In this document: piece after piece, positions 42,325 to 51,349 of the stretch
Layout: every line of letters starts with the position of its first letter
How positions within the stretch are numbered: the stretch's first letter is position 1
NCBI GenBank assembly: GCA_013152385.1
Contig: JAADGL010000010.1
Location: 28,283 to 92,282, forward strand
Direction of reading: 5' to 3'
Source of the DNA: Acidobacteriota bacterium
Lineage (GTDB): Bacteria > Acidobacteriota > Holophagae > Thermotomaculales > Thermotomaculaceae
DNA length: 64,000 nucleotides
Notes under the pieces: model-generated
The model's database searches: none
Seen by the model: only the letters and a program-made list of their open reading frames with translations
Told to the model about the DNA's origin: nothing
Program-made: the position numbers and the translations under genes

Positions 42325-43666
42325 TGAAGAAAATATCCGGCGTACCATCCGGGCTATTCTGGAGGATGAGGGCTATGCGGTCCGGGAAGCGGGTTCCGGC
42401 AGCGAAGCCTTCACTCAGCTTCAGGACGGGCAGGTGGATCTGGTCATTACCGATGTCTGGATGGAAGATATTGACGGGCTGAAACTGATTGATTTTATCC
42501 GGAATTCCGGAATTGATGTGGAGATTATTGTTATTTCCGGCCATGCGACTATTGAGGTGGCGGTGCAGGCTACAAAGAAAGGGGCAATCGATTTTCTGGA
42601 AAAACCCCTGTCTTTTGAAAAATTACTGCTTTCCATTTCCAATGCGTTGAAACACCGGAAATTAAAAATCGGGAACCGGTGGCTGCTGGAACAGGCGTCC
42701 AGAGAAGTGCAGCTCATCGGTATTTCCCCCGCTTATCAGAAACTGATTCACGATATTGAGCTGGCGGCGCCTTCCGAAGGCAGAGTGCTGATTTACGGAG
42801 AAAACGGCAGCGGGAAGGAAATTGTTGCAAAAAGCCTTCATATGAAGAGCCTGCGGGCGGAAATGCCGATGGTGGATATCAATTGTGCCGCGATTCCCGA
42901 GGAACTGATTGAAAGTGAGTTGTTCGGACATGTGAAAGGTTCGTTTACCGGTGCCCATGAGACCAAGAAAGGAAAGTTTGTGGTGGCAAACGGAGGAACG
43001 CTGTTTCTGGATGAAATCGGTGATATGTCATTAAAAACACAGGCAAAGGTGCTGCGTGTCCTTCAGGAGAATGCGGTTACGCCGGTGGGGGGAACCCGGA
43101 GCATCAGTGTGGATGTCCGGATTATTGCTGCCACAAACAAGAATCTTGCTCTGGCAATTGAAGAGGGCTCATTCCGGCAGGATTTGTATTACCGGCTTAA
43201 TGTGATTGAGCTGCAGGTTCCTCCGCTCCGGGAACGGATTGAAGATATTCCCCTCTTGGCCGAACATTTTATTCATCAGTTTGCAGAGGAAAAGAAGGTT
43301 CCGGTCAAAACCCTTTCGCCGGAGGTTATGGATTTGCTGAAGATGTATAATTGGCCGGGAAATGTCCGGGAACTTCAAAATCTGATGGAACGTCTGATGA
43401 TTATGGTGCGAAGCCACACGGTAACGGTTTCGGACATTCCCTATCCCATCAACCGCAGCGGAACTGACGGAGACAATGAACATCCGCTGCGCCTCAAAGA
43501 GGCAAGGGAGGCTTTTGAGCTTTCTCATATGATGAAGGTGATTCGGATTTCCGGATTTAACATGAGCCGTGCGGCTGAACTTCTCGGGATTGAACGCAGC
43601 CATTTGTACCGCAAACTGAAACAGTATGGAATTGAACCGGAAACAATTCGTCAGAATAAGAGGTAA
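42293..43666 (+). CDS. Sigma-54-dependent response regulator, NtrC type (first copy)
   Basis: The 457-residue protein consists of a receiver (1-120; acidic pocket D10/D11, phosphoacceptor D54 in VITDVWM, Lys in LEKPLSF), an AAA+ sigma-54 interaction domain (about 140-370) and a Fis-type helix-turn-helix (MSRAAELLGIERSHLYRKLK). Walker A is GENGSGKE and the sigma-54 contact loop is GSFTGA, slightly different from the canonical GESGTGKE and GAFTGA. GGTLFLDEIGD is Walker B. It remodels sigma-54 polymerase when phosphorylated. No partner kinase is adjacent. It overlaps the transglutaminase gene by 32 bases and ends three bases before ligA. Confidence 0.92.
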   Translation: MSKEQILIVDDEENIRRTIRAILEDEGYAVREAGSGSEAFTQLQDGQVDLVITDVWMEDIDGLKLIDFIRNSGIDVEIIVISGHATIEVAVQATKKGAIDFLEKPLSFEKLLLSISNALKHRKLKIGNRWLLEQASREVQLIGISPAYQKLIHDIELAAPSEGRVLIYGENGSGKEIVAKSLHMKSLRAEMPMVDINCAAIPEELIESELFGHVKGSFTGAHETKKGKFVVANGGTLFLDEIGDMSLKTQAKVLRVLQENAVTPVGGTRSISVDVRIIAATNKNLALAIEEGSFRQDLYYRLNVIELQVPPLRERIEDIPLLAEHFIHQFAEEKKVPVKTLSPEVMDLLKMYNWPGNVRELQNLMERLMIMVRSHTVTVSDIPYPINRSGTDGDNEHPLRLKEAREAFELSHMMKVIRISGFNMSRAAELLGIERSHLYRKLKQYGIEPETIRQNKR

Positions 43667-43669
43667 GTG

Positions 43670-45700
43670 ATGGCAGGACGCCCTTTTGACCCCAAAGAAC
43701 GTATCCGCCGGCTGACCGACGATATTCTGCGCCACCGCAGGTTTTATTATGTGGAGAACAATCCGGAAATTTCCGATCGGGAATATGATGCGATGGAAGA
43801 GGAGTTGGCAAAACTGGAATCGCAATACCCTGAGTTCCGACTTCCCTGGTCTCCGACACTCCGGGTCGGCGGCCGGCCGGTGGACGGGTTTGAAACCCTT
43901 TCCCACGGGACTCCGATGATTTCGCTGGACAATACGTATAACCGGGAGGAAGTGATTGCTTTTGACCTGCGGGTGCGGAAGATACTGGGCAGGGCGGTTC
44001 CCTATACGGTGGAGCTGAAAATCGACGGCCTCAGTATGGCTCTTCACTATGAGGACCGCGTTCTGGCCCGTGCCATTACCCGCGGAGATGGAATCCGGGG
44101 AGACAATGTGCTGGAAAATGCCCGGATGATTCGGAATATTCCGCTGAAGCTGCCGGAGAGTGCTCCTGAAAAGCTGGAAATCCGCGGGGAAGTGTTTATG
44201 ACTTTTTCCCGGTTTGAGAAACTGAATGCTCAACGGCTGAAAGATGGACGGGAACCCTTTGCCAATCCCAGGAATGCCGCCGCAGGTGCCATGCGGCTGA
44301 AAGACCCGAAAGAAACAAGGGCCCGGGGCCTGATGATGTTCGGTTATCATATTCTTTCCCCGGAAACATTGCCGGAGAGCCAGTTTCAGCGGCTGCAGTG
44401 GCTGAAGGGTATCGGCTTCCCGGTGGCACCCGGAAGCCGCCGCTTTTCGGAAATCGGGCTTGTGGTACGGCACATTGAGGTGTTTCAAAGAGAGAAAGAC
44501 AAACTGGACTTTCCGGTGGACGGACTGGTGATTAAAGTGGATTCCATACCGGATTGGGAGCGCCTCGGTTCCACCGCAAAGTTTCCCCGATACGCGGTGG
44601 CGTATAAATTTCCGGCGGAACAGGCCACCACCCGGGTGAAAGCGGTTTCATTTCAGGTGGGCAGAACCGGTGTAATTACGCCGGTGGCGGAACTGGAACC
44701 GGTGGAAATTGCCGGAACCACGGTGCAGCGGGCGACATTGCACAATTTTGAGGAAATCCGCAGGAAGGATATTCGCGTCGGGGATACGGTATTTATTGAA
44801 AAGGGCGGTGAGATTATTCCGAAGGTAGTGAAAGTTGTTTTGTCGAAACGAAACGGAAGGGAGCAGCTTGTCCGTGAACCGGGAAAATGCCCGGTATGCG
44901 GCGCGGACACCGTGCGGCTGGAAGGCGAAGTGGCATTAAGATGCATTAATCCGTCCTGCCCGGCGGTGATCAGCAATTCGATTCTTCATTTTGTATCCCG
45001 GGATGCCATGGATATCCGGGGAATGGGAGACGCACTGGTCCGGCAGTTGGTGGAAGCCGGATGGGTCGGTGATTTTGCGGATATTTACAGGCTGACTGCC
45101 GGTCGGCTTGAAAAACTGGAAAGGATGGGGAAAAAATCAGCGGAAAATCTTGTGGCGGAAATTGAAAAGTCAAAGGCTGTGCCGTATTACCGGGTGCTGT
45201 ACGCGCTGGGTATCCGGTTTGTCGGGCTCAAATCCGCCAGACTTCTTGCCGGAGCATTTCCGTCTGTCACACTGCTGCGGAAAGCCGGGGTGGAGGATTT
45301 GGCAAAGATTGATGGTATCGGAAACGTCATCGCTCAATCCGTTGCCCGTTTTTTCGCATTGAAACAGAACCGGGAAATGCTGGGCCGCCTTGCGGACGCG
45401 GGCCTCAATTTGGAGGGGAAAGGGGATGAGAAAGAACAGAACCGTCCCCTTGAGGGCCGTACCTATGTCCTGACCGGGGAACTGGCCGCCTATACCCGGA
45501 AACAGGCAAGGGAATTGCTGGAATCCCTCGGGGCCAATGTTTCTTCGTCGGTATCCCGGAAAACCACGGCGGTAATCGCAGGGGCAAAGCCGGGCTCCAA
45601 GCGCAGGAAGGCAGAAGAACTGGGAATTACAATCCTGGATGAATCTTTTTTAACCCAACTGAAACAACAGGCAGGAGATGACAAATGGACGGCCGATTGA
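43670..45700 (+). CDS. ligA: NAD-dependent DNA ligase
   Basis: LigA seals nicks during replication and repair using NAD. The 676-residue protein has the Ia domain (YYVENNPEISDREYD), the adenylation motif KIDG (Lys117), GDGIRGDNV, RGEVFM, FPVDGLVIK, the OB fold, a four-Cys zinc finger (CPVCG, then CINPSC), helix-hairpin-helix repeats and a C-terminal BRCT domain (about 600-676). The ATG at 43670 directly follows a GTG. The gene sits between two sigma-54 regulator genes and overlaps the second by 16 bases, an uncommon context for a housekeeping ligase. Confidence 0.96.
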   Translation: MAGRPFDPKERIRRLTDDILRHRRFYYVENNPEISDREYDAMEEELAKLESQYPEFRLPWSPTLRVGGRPVDGFETLSHGTPMISLDNTYNREEVIAFDLRVRKILGRAVPYTVELKIDGLSMALHYEDRVLARAITRGDGIRGDNVLENARMIRNIPLKLPESAPEKLEIRGEVFMTFSRFEKLNAQRLKDGREPFANPRNAAAGAMRLKDPKETRARGLMMFGYHILSPETLPESQFQRLQWLKGIGFPVAPGSRRFSEIGLVVRHIEVFQREKDKLDFPVDGLVIKVDSIPDWERLGSTAKFPRYAVAYKFPAEQATTRVKAVSFQVGRTGVITPVAELEPVEIAGTTVQRATLHNFEEIRRKDIRVGDTVFIEKGGEIIPKVVKVVLSKRNGREQLVREPGKCPVCGADTVRLEGEVALRCINPSCPAVISNSILHFVSRDAMDIRGMGDALVRQLVEAGWVGDFADIYRLTAGRLEKLERMGKKSAENLVAEIEKSKAVPYYRVLYALGIRFVGLKSARLLAGAFPSVTLLRKAGVEDLAKIDGIGNVIAQSVARFFALKQNREMLGRLADAGLNLEGKGDEKEQNRPLEGRTYVLTGELAAYTRKQARELLESLGANVSSSVSRKTTAVIAGAKPGSKRRKAEELGITILDESFLTQLKQQAGDDKWTAD

Positions 45701-47118
45701 TTGTAATTGTGGAAGATGAAGACAGCGCCCGTCTCGGAATGGAACGGGCGTTGAAGAAGAAGGGCTATCAGGTGCTGTCTTTCGCGGAAAGCCCCCGGGC
45801 ACTGGAATATATCAAGGCAAATTCCGGCGAAATAGACCTGGTCATTACCGATCTCAGGATGCCGGAGATGGACGGGATTCAGCTGATCCAGGAGATTATG
45901 AAACTGGCGGACGATATCAGTATCATTCTGGTTACGGCTTTTGGTTCCATTGAATCTGCGGTGGAGGCGATGAAGCTGGGTGCGGAAGATTACCTTTCCA
46001 AACCGCTGGATATGTTTGAGTTGAGAAAGCGGGTGGAAAAGATAGTTGGTAACAAGCGGTTGAAACGGGAAGTGAATCTTCTGAAACAACGTCTGGATAA
46101 AAAGTATTCTTTTTCCAGTATTATCGGGAACTCTCCGGGAATGGAAAAGCTGTTTGAAAAAATTCTTATGGTTGCGCCCACCAGCAGTACGGTGCTGATT
46201 ACCGGTGAAAGCGGAACCGGAAAAGAGTTGATTGCCAATGCGATTCATCAGAATTCTCCCAGGAAAAACGCCATGTTTCTGCCGATTAACTGCGCTGCCA
46301 TTCCGGCTGAAATTCTGGAAAGTGAACTTTTCGGCCACGAAAAGGGGGCATTTACCGGTGCCGTCGGCCGGAAAATCGGAAAATTTGAAATGGCCAGCAA
46401 CGGAACGCTGCTTCTGGATGAAATCGGAGAAATGAGCATGGATCTCCAGGCCAAGCTCCTCCGGATTATCGAACAGAAAGAGTTTATGCGGGTGGGGGGG
46501 AGTGAAATTATCAAGGTGAAAACAAGGATTGTGGCCAGCACAAATCGGAATCTGGATGATCTGGTTCGGGACGGCCGGTTTCGGGAAGATCTTCTCTTTC
46601 GACTGAAAGTGGTTCACCTTCGCATTCCACCGCTCAGGGAAAGGCGAGAGGACATCCCTTTGCTGATCAATCATTTTCTTAAGATTTTTACGGAGGAACA
46701 CGGGAAAGCGGGACTGGAAATCAGCCAGGATGTCATTCGGGTGCTTTGCCGGTATGATTGGCCAGGGAATGTCCGGGAATTGAAGAACGTGATGGAAAGT
46801 CTTGTGATTTTCGCTCAAGATAGTACAATTTCTCTATCGGAACTGCCGGAAGAAATTGTGGGGAGTAATGGCAGCCACAGCCAGAGCGGGAGTGATGCCG
46901 GAGAAAAAGGTTTTTTGAATGCGGAAGATTCCCTGCTGTTAAAAATCGGTACCCCGATGGCAGATGTGGAAAGGGAGCTGATTCTGAAAACCCTGGAGCA
47001 GTGTGACGGCAACCGGACGGTAGCTGCCCGGATTCTGGGAATCGGATTGAGAACCCTGCAGAGAAAACTCAAAGAATACGGCGAGGCGGAGAGCGATGAA
47101 AACACTGCTGGTCATTGA
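45685..47118 (+). CDS. Sigma-54-dependent response regulator, NtrC type (second copy)
   Basis: The 477-residue protein has the same domain order as the first copy: receiver (D11/D13 pocket, phosphoacceptor D56 in VITDLRMPEMDG, Lys in LSKPLDM), AAA+ domain with canonical GESGTGKE and GAFTGA, GTLLLDEIGE Walker B, and a C-terminal Fis-type helix-turn-helix (GNRTVAARILGIGLRTLQRKLKEYG). It differs enough from the first copy (42293-43666) not to be a recent duplicate. It overlaps ligA by 16 bases and the next gene by 23. It may be involved in regulating pili or envelope genes, but no target site was found in the window. Confidence 0.93.
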   Translation: MDGRLIVIVEDEDSARLGMERALKKKGYQVLSFAESPRALEYIKANSGEIDLVITDLRMPEMDGIQLIQEIMKLADDISIILVTAFGSIESAVEAMKLGAEDYLSKPLDMFELRKRVEKIVGNKRLKREVNLLKQRLDKKYSFSSIIGNSPGMEKLFEKILMVAPTSSTVLITGESGTGKELIANAIHQNSPRKNAMFLPINCAAIPAEILESELFGHEKGAFTGAVGRKIGKFEMASNGTLLLDEIGEMSMDLQAKLLRIIEQKEFMRVGGSEIIKVKTRIVASTNRNLDDLVRDGRFREDLLFRLKVVHLRIPPLRERREDIPLLINHFLKIFTEEHGKAGLEISQDVIRVLCRYDWPGNVRELKNVMESLVIFAQDSTISLSELPEEIVGSNGSHSQSGSDAGEKGFLNAEDSLLLKIGTPMADVERELILKTLEQCDGNRTVAARILGIGLRTLQRKLKEYGEAESDENTAGH

Positions 47119-48547
47119 CCCGGATGCTGGCTTCCATGCGAAAGTCAAAGAGTTGCTGAAACCCGGCCAGGTTGAACTGGTCAGCACGGACAACGGTTCC
47201 GACGCGGTGAAACTGGCCGCAGATGTACAACCGGATATGATTATTCTGAATCTGGAACTTCAGGATCTCAACGGATTTCTGGTGTGCAGTTCGCTGAAAA
47301 AAAATCCCGGCACCCGGGAGATTCCCCTTGTAATTACCTCCGGTACGAAAACGGAAGCGGATTTCGATCAGCATCGAAAACTGAAATTCCGTGCTGACAG
47401 CTATTTCCGTAAACCAATGTCAGCAAAAGAACTTGGTTCGGTCCTGATTGATTTTCTCGGCGCCGGTACGGTTCAGACCGAAAAAGAGGTTCCCCTTGGA
47501 ACCGATTTTGATGAGGAAAATATCGATAAACTCCTTGACAGTACTTTTACCGCTTTCAGTACGGATGGATCGCAGTCTGAGGCTGCTTTGTCCGATGAGC
47601 CGGTTGAAGAGATCCTTGAGCCGGGTAGTTCGGAAAAAGACGGGGAAGAAGAGGCGTTTAACCTTGAACTGGAACTCCGGGAAGAAGATGAGGACATTGC
47701 CCCTTCAGTGGATTTAAGTGACCTGGAGGAGGAAAGCGGGGAAGATGTTTTGCCGGAATCGGAAGACGTGCCCCGGGTGAGTACCGGAGACCTTGAGCTG
47801 GATATAGATGAAGAACCGGAAGAGCCGGAAAAAAAGGCGGAACCGAATCCCGTTGCAACCATGCCGGAAGATGCAATTCAAATTAACAAATTGAAACAGG
47901 AAACGCAGGAAAAGGCGGTTCAGATTATTACCCTTCAGAAAGAGAATGAATTTCTCAAAACCGAGAATCGCAATCTTTTGATGGATTTGACTTCGCTGAA
48001 AGCGGATATCGCGGAGCGTGAACAGGAGCTGGCACAGAAAAAAAGCGTGCTGGAATCTGAGAACACTGCAATAAAAACCAGGTTGGAAGCGATTGAGGCG
48101 GAGCTCGCCGCAGCCAAAACATCCGGAGAAGAAAAAGGCCGTCTCTATGAAGAAATGGAGGCCCGGAACCTGAAGCTGGAAGAAAGTATTGATGCGTTGC
48201 AGAAAGAGAATCAGGGCTTGAAGGGGGAACTGGAACAGCAGAAGGCCGGTAATGAAGAAACTGTGGCGGAACTGAACCGCCAGTTGATTGCCGAAGAAGA
48301 AAAAGCTCGGGCTTTGCAGAAAGAGCTTGATGAATGTAAAGAGAAGGAAAATCAGCTTCGGGAAGAGTTCCGGCAGAAAACCGCTGATTTTGAAGAAAAG
48401 GAAAGTATGCTGATGACCACCATTGAAAACCTGACACGGAATAGCCGGGAAATGGAAGATGAGCTGAAACTCAGCCGGGAGAAACTTAAACATCTGGCAG
48501 GTATTCTTAAATCCGCAGCCGCCGAAGTGGATGCGCCGGAGGAGTAA
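47096..48547 (+). CDS. FrzS-like protein: degenerate receiver plus long coiled coil
   Basis: Of 483 residues, 1-122 fold as a CheY-like receiver (LLVIDPDAG, VITSG, YFRKPM), but the phosphoacceptor position is Asn52 (IILNLELQD) instead of Asp. The acidic pair is also altered (D8-P9-D10), so it is probably a pseudo-receiver. Residues 125-250 are a highly acidic, low-complexity linker (many EE/ED runs), and 255-475 a continuous heptad-rich coiled coil (EKAVQIITLQKENEFLKTEN onward). The same plan occurs in Myxococcus FrzS, a polar motility protein with an atypical receiver. MglA/MglB and PilT in the window support a polarity role, but homology to FrzS itself is unproven. It overlaps the second NtrC gene by 23 bases. 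Confidence 0.8.
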   Translation: MKTLLVIDPDAGFHAKVKELLKPGQVELVSTDNGSDAVKLAADVQPDMIILNLELQDLNGFLVCSSLKKNPGTREIPLVITSGTKTEADFDQHRKLKFRADSYFRKPMSAKELGSVLIDFLGAGTVQTEKEVPLGTDFDEENIDKLLDSTFTAFSTDGSQSEAALSDEPVEEILEPGSSEKDGEEEAFNLELELREEDEDIAPSVDLSDLEEESGEDVLPESEDVPRVSTGDLELDIDEEPEEPEKKAEPNPVATMPEDAIQINKLKQETQEKAVQIITLQKENEFLKTENRNLLMDLTSLKADIAEREQELAQKKSVLESENTAIKTRLEAIEAELAAAKTSGEEKGRLYEEMEARNLKLEESIDALQKENQGLKGELEQQKAGNEETVAELNRQLIAEEEKARALQKELDECKEKENQLREEFRQKTADFEEKESMLMTTIENLTRNSREMEDELKLSREKLKHLAGILKSAAAEVDAPEE

Positions 48548-48550
48548 GCC

Positions 48551-49195
48551 GTGAAAGTAAATCGTGTTTTTATAACCCTGTTCATTCTCCTGATTCTACT
48601 GCCGTCCTGTTCCCGCAAACCGGATGATATGCCTTTCCGGATCGTTCTTTCAAAATACTTTACTGCGGTTCAGAAGAATGATGTAAAAACCATGGCCGCA
48701 TGTCTTATGCTCTTTAACGAGATTCGGAGCCGCTACGGGGAAACCGGCGGGGCGGTGCTGGAATTTAAACAGAAAGTGAAAGATATTTCCGCGAAGTACA
48801 AACAGGAACTCCAGGACGGAATGCTGCATTTTGACCCTTACGGCATTGAAGCCACCCACATTATGGGGCTGGGGAAGGGCTTTTACTATGAGACTGTGGG
48901 GCTGAAAGTGAATAAGGATGCCGCGGTTTTGACTCTTTCCCACAGTTTCCGCTATGATAAATTAAATTATGATGTTTTTCCGAGGGGTACGACGCTTTTC
49001 TTTCTCTCCTGCCCGGTGGGGAAAATTCTGAAAGTTAAAACCGGCGAATATCAGAAGGGATTGCGTATGCTGCTGCAAAAAATTCAGACCCGCTGGTATT
49101 TCAAAAAAGATCTGCAGGGCAAATGGAAAATTGTCAGGATGGAGGTCCTTCCGGATACCGCGCACTGTATCCAGAGTCACCGTCCCCGTTACTGA
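48551..49195 (+). CDS. Uncharacterised lipoprotein
   Basis: The 214-residue protein starts at GTG, three bases after the upstream stop, with GGAGGAG overlapping that gene's end. It has a lipoprotein signal (FITLFILLILLPSC, acylated Cys20). The mature part is a mixed alpha/beta domain (YFTAVQKNDVKTMAACL resembles NTF2/SnoaL-like cores; YDVFPRGTTLFFLSCPVG follows) ending in a strand pattern (KWKIVRMEVLPD). The family is not recognised. As last gene of the htrA-to-FrzS-like chain it may be an envelope partner of the coiled-coil protein. Confidence 0.75.
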   Translation: MKVNRVFITLFILLILLPSCSRKPDDMPFRIVLSKYFTAVQKNDVKTMAACLMLFNEIRSRYGETGGAVLEFKQKVKDISAKYKQELQDGMLHFDPYGIEATHIMGLGKGFYYETVGLKVNKDAAVLTLSHSFRYDKLNYDVFPRGTTLFFLSCPVGKILKVKTGEYQKGLRMLLQKIQTRWYFKKDLQGKWKIVRMEVLPDTAHCIQSHRPRY

Positions 49196-49353
49196 CGGCT
49201 TTGCCGGATGGACAGAAGGAAGGGGAAAAGCATTCGGGATGTTTCTTTTTGATGCCGCTGGACATATCTCCGTTTTTTCCCGGATAACGGGCATTTTCAT
49301 TATGGTAAACTTGCCGGGAATTGCGCATTTGCAGGAAGGAGACAGGTGAACGG

Positions 49354-50085
49354 ATGCTGATTTTTCTTTGTGTGGCGGCATTTTTTGCCGGAATTTTCAA
49401 TACCATGGCGGCTGGCGGGTCTTTTTTGATGCTGCCGCTTCTGATTATGGCGGGATTGCCCGCCACCGTTGCCAACGGTACCAACCGGATTTCTCTTCTG
49501 GCGCAGAATTCAATGTCGGTGTACGGGTTTCACCGCAAAAGGATATTTGACCTGGAAACCAGTGTCAGGCTGATGATTCCCGCCCTGCTGGGCAGTGTCG
49601 GCGGAGCGTTGATGTCGGTGAAAATTCCCGACACGGTTTTTCAAAAAATTATATCGGTTCTGATGCTGGTTTTTGTAGTGGTTTCCGTATACCGGGAACG
49701 CCGGACAGCTGCCGGAAAACCGGCATTGAAACCCGGGCCGGTGATCACCTTTATCCTGTTTTTCTGTGTGGGGGTTTACGGCGGGTTTATTCAGGCGGGA
49801 GTCGGGCTGTTTCTTATCGGTTCCATCCGCTTTGCCACCGGCCTGGATCTGGTGAAGACCAATAGTGTCAAGGTGTTTATCATTGCGAGCTATACGGTGG
49901 TGGCGATTCTGGTTTTCGCGCTGAACGGCAAAATTGACTGGAAGATTGCCGCTGCGGTGGCGGTTGCTCAGGGTGCCGGCGGCTATGCGGGTACGCGAAT
50001 TGCCATTAAAGGGGGCGAAAAACTTGTAAAAAAGCTGATTTTCGCCGCTTTGATCCTCATGGCGGTCAAACTTTTTCTGGGATAA
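49354..50085 (+). CDS. TSUP/TauE-SafE family permease
   Basis: The 243-residue membrane protein has about eight helices and the two internal TauE repeats: an N-terminal FFAGIFNTMAAGGSFLMLPLL and a matching GGFIQAGVGLFLI in the second half. TSUP permeases move sulfur compounds or small organic anions (sulfite, taurine, sulfoacetate). No sulfur metabolism genes are nearby, so the substrate is unknown. The ATG at 49354 has GGAAGGAG upstream. It is not coupled to argF (83-base gap). Confidence 0.87.
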   Translation: MLIFLCVAAFFAGIFNTMAAGGSFLMLPLLIMAGLPATVANGTNRISLLAQNSMSVYGFHRKRIFDLETSVRLMIPALLGSVGGALMSVKIPDTVFQKIISVLMLVFVVVSVYRERRTAAGKPALKPGPVITFILFFCVGVYGGFIQAGVGLFLIGSIRFATGLDLVKTNSVKVFIIASYTVVAILVFALNGKIDWKIAAAVAVAQGAGGYAGTRIAIKGGEKLVKKLIFAALILMAVKLFLG

Positions 50086-50131
50086 TTCTCCTGCGGTTGA
50101 ATTTTTCCTTATCTTTCCTTTTTTCCTTGAC

Positions 50132-50137
50132 TATAAT
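50132..50137 (+). promoter_or_regulatory. -10 element for argF
   Basis: A perfect TATAAT stands 31 bases before the argF ATG. The base stretch before it is T-rich with no good -35 at 17 bases. Ribosome site GAGGAGG follows. Confidence 0.45.
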
Positions 50138-50168
50138 GTCGGTACAAAGGATGAGGAGGGCTTCGTAA

Positions 50169-51152
50169 ATGGCTGAAAACCTGAAAGGACGAAATCTGCT
50201 GACATTGCTGGACTTTACACCGAAAGAAATCCATTATCTGCTGGATCTTGCGGTGACATTGAAGGCAAATAAGCGTGCGGGCGTGTACGGAGATACGTTG
50301 AAACGGAAAAATATTGCTCTGATTTTTGAAAAACCGTCCACACGGACCCGGACGGCGTTTACCGTGGCCTGTGTGGATGAAGGTGCCCATCCGGAGTATC
50401 TCGGCAAGAATGATATTCAACTGGGAAAGAAGGAAACGGTAAAGGATACGGCCCGGGTTCTGGGCCGGATGTTCGATGGAATTGAGTTCCGCGGCTTCAA
50501 ACACGATACGGTGGTGCAGTTGGGAAAATATGCGGGGGTGCCGGTGTGGAACGGGCTGACCGATACCTTTCACCCGACGCAGATTCTTGCGGATTTTCTC
50601 ACTGTGAAGGAAAGTTTCGGCCATTTGAGAGGGATTCGTTTTGCCTATCTCGGTGACGGCCGGAATAATATGGCAAATTCCCTGATGATCGGTGCCGCCA
50701 AAATGGGGATGGATTTCCGTATTGTGGCGCCGGAGGGGATGTATCCCGATGCCGGCCTTATTGATACCGCAAAAGAGATTGCAGCGGATACCGGAGCGAA
50801 GCTGACATTTACGGCGGACGTGAATTCCGGTGTGAAGGATTGTGATGTGCTCTATACCGATGTCTGGGCGTCCATGGGGGAAGAAGACAAAATTCCCGAA
50901 CGGATTCGTTTGCTGAAGCCCTATCAGGTAAATATGGATGTGGTGAACGCCACCGGCAACGGCGATGTGATTTTCCTTCACTGCCTCCCGGCTTTTCACA
51001 ATGATGAAACGGATATGGCAAAGAAGTTTCCGGATATCAAGGAAGTCAGTGAGGATGTTTTTGAAAGTAAACATGCCAGAGTATTTGACCAGGCGGAGAA
51101 CCGGATGCACACTATTAAAGCGGTGATGGTTGCCACTTTGGGCAACCAGTAG
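50169..51152 (+). CDS. argF: Ornithine carbamoyltransferase
   Basis: The enzyme makes citrulline from ornithine and carbamoyl phosphate in arginine synthesis (or the reverse in the deiminase route). The 327-residue protein has the carbamoyl-phosphate site STRTRT (57-62), [10 protein letters not shown], the [14 protein letters not shown] segment and the catalytic HCLPAFHN (from H271). The length and the extended [20 protein letters not shown] loop match the longer, E. coli-like group. No other arg or arc gene is adjacent, so anabolic or catabolic use cannot be told from context. Confidence 0.95.
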   Translation: MAENLKGRNLLTLLDFTPKEIHYLLDLAVTLKANKRAGVYGDTLKRKNIALIFEKPSTRTRTAFTVACVDEGAHPEYLGKNDIQLGKKETVKDTARVLGRMFDGIEFRGFKHDTVVQLGKYAGVPVWNGLTDTFHPTQILADFLTVKESFGHLRGIRFAYLGDGRNNMANSLMIGAAKMGMDFRIVAPEGMYPDAGLIDTAKEIAADTGAKLTFTADVNSGVKDCDVLYTDVWASMGEEDKIPERIRLLKPYQVNMDVVNATGNGDVIFLHCLPAFHNDETDMAKKFPDIKEVSEDVFESKHARVFDQAENRMHTIKAVMVATLGNQ

Positions 51153-51205
51153 GCCCCGGAGGCGGCCGGCCGGGTTCAAGTTTCGGATTGACAATTAAGG
51201 AAAGC

Positions 51206-51230
51206 GGGGAATGAAAATTTTCCCCTTTTT
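51206..51230 (+). terminator. Candidate terminator after argF
   Basis: GGGGAA (51206-51211) pairs with TTCCCC (51220-51225) and is followed by TTTTT. The stem is short, so it is moderate evidence only. Confidence 0.5.
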
Positions 51231-51277
51231 CCGGATCTTTTTCAGATTCAGGCCCGGCCGTACCCTGTTTCCCCGCG

Positions 51278-51306
51278 TTGACACCTGTCTATCGGGCAGG
51301 TAAAAT
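51278..51306 (+). promoter_or_regulatory. Strong promoter with dyad operator in the spacer
   Basis: TTGACA (51278-51283), 17 bases and TAAAAT (51301-51306), 11 of 12 consensus positions. The spacer is filled by ACCTG (51283-51287), nine bases and CAGGT (51297-51301), an inverted repeat placed exactly between -35 and -10, as for a repressor. The gene's ATG is at 51350 with an AGGGGGTGG ribosome site. Confidence 0.65.
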
Positions 51307-51349
51307 GAATTGTATAAAGCACGCAATGTCCTGACAGGGGGTGGTGGTG

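Noticed and set aside
43169..46818. Very long open frames on the minus strand opposite the NtrC regulators and ligA (about 440 residues each)
   Set aside because: They are antisense shadows of strongly conserved genes. The translations are His/Gln/Phe/Pro-rich and match no family, and no ribosome sites precede them.
42293..47118. Search for sigma-54 promoters (TGGCAC-N5-TTGC) served by the two NtrC-type activators
   Set aside because: No convincing match was seen in the intergenic regions read by eye. A weight-matrix scan of the genome is the proper test.
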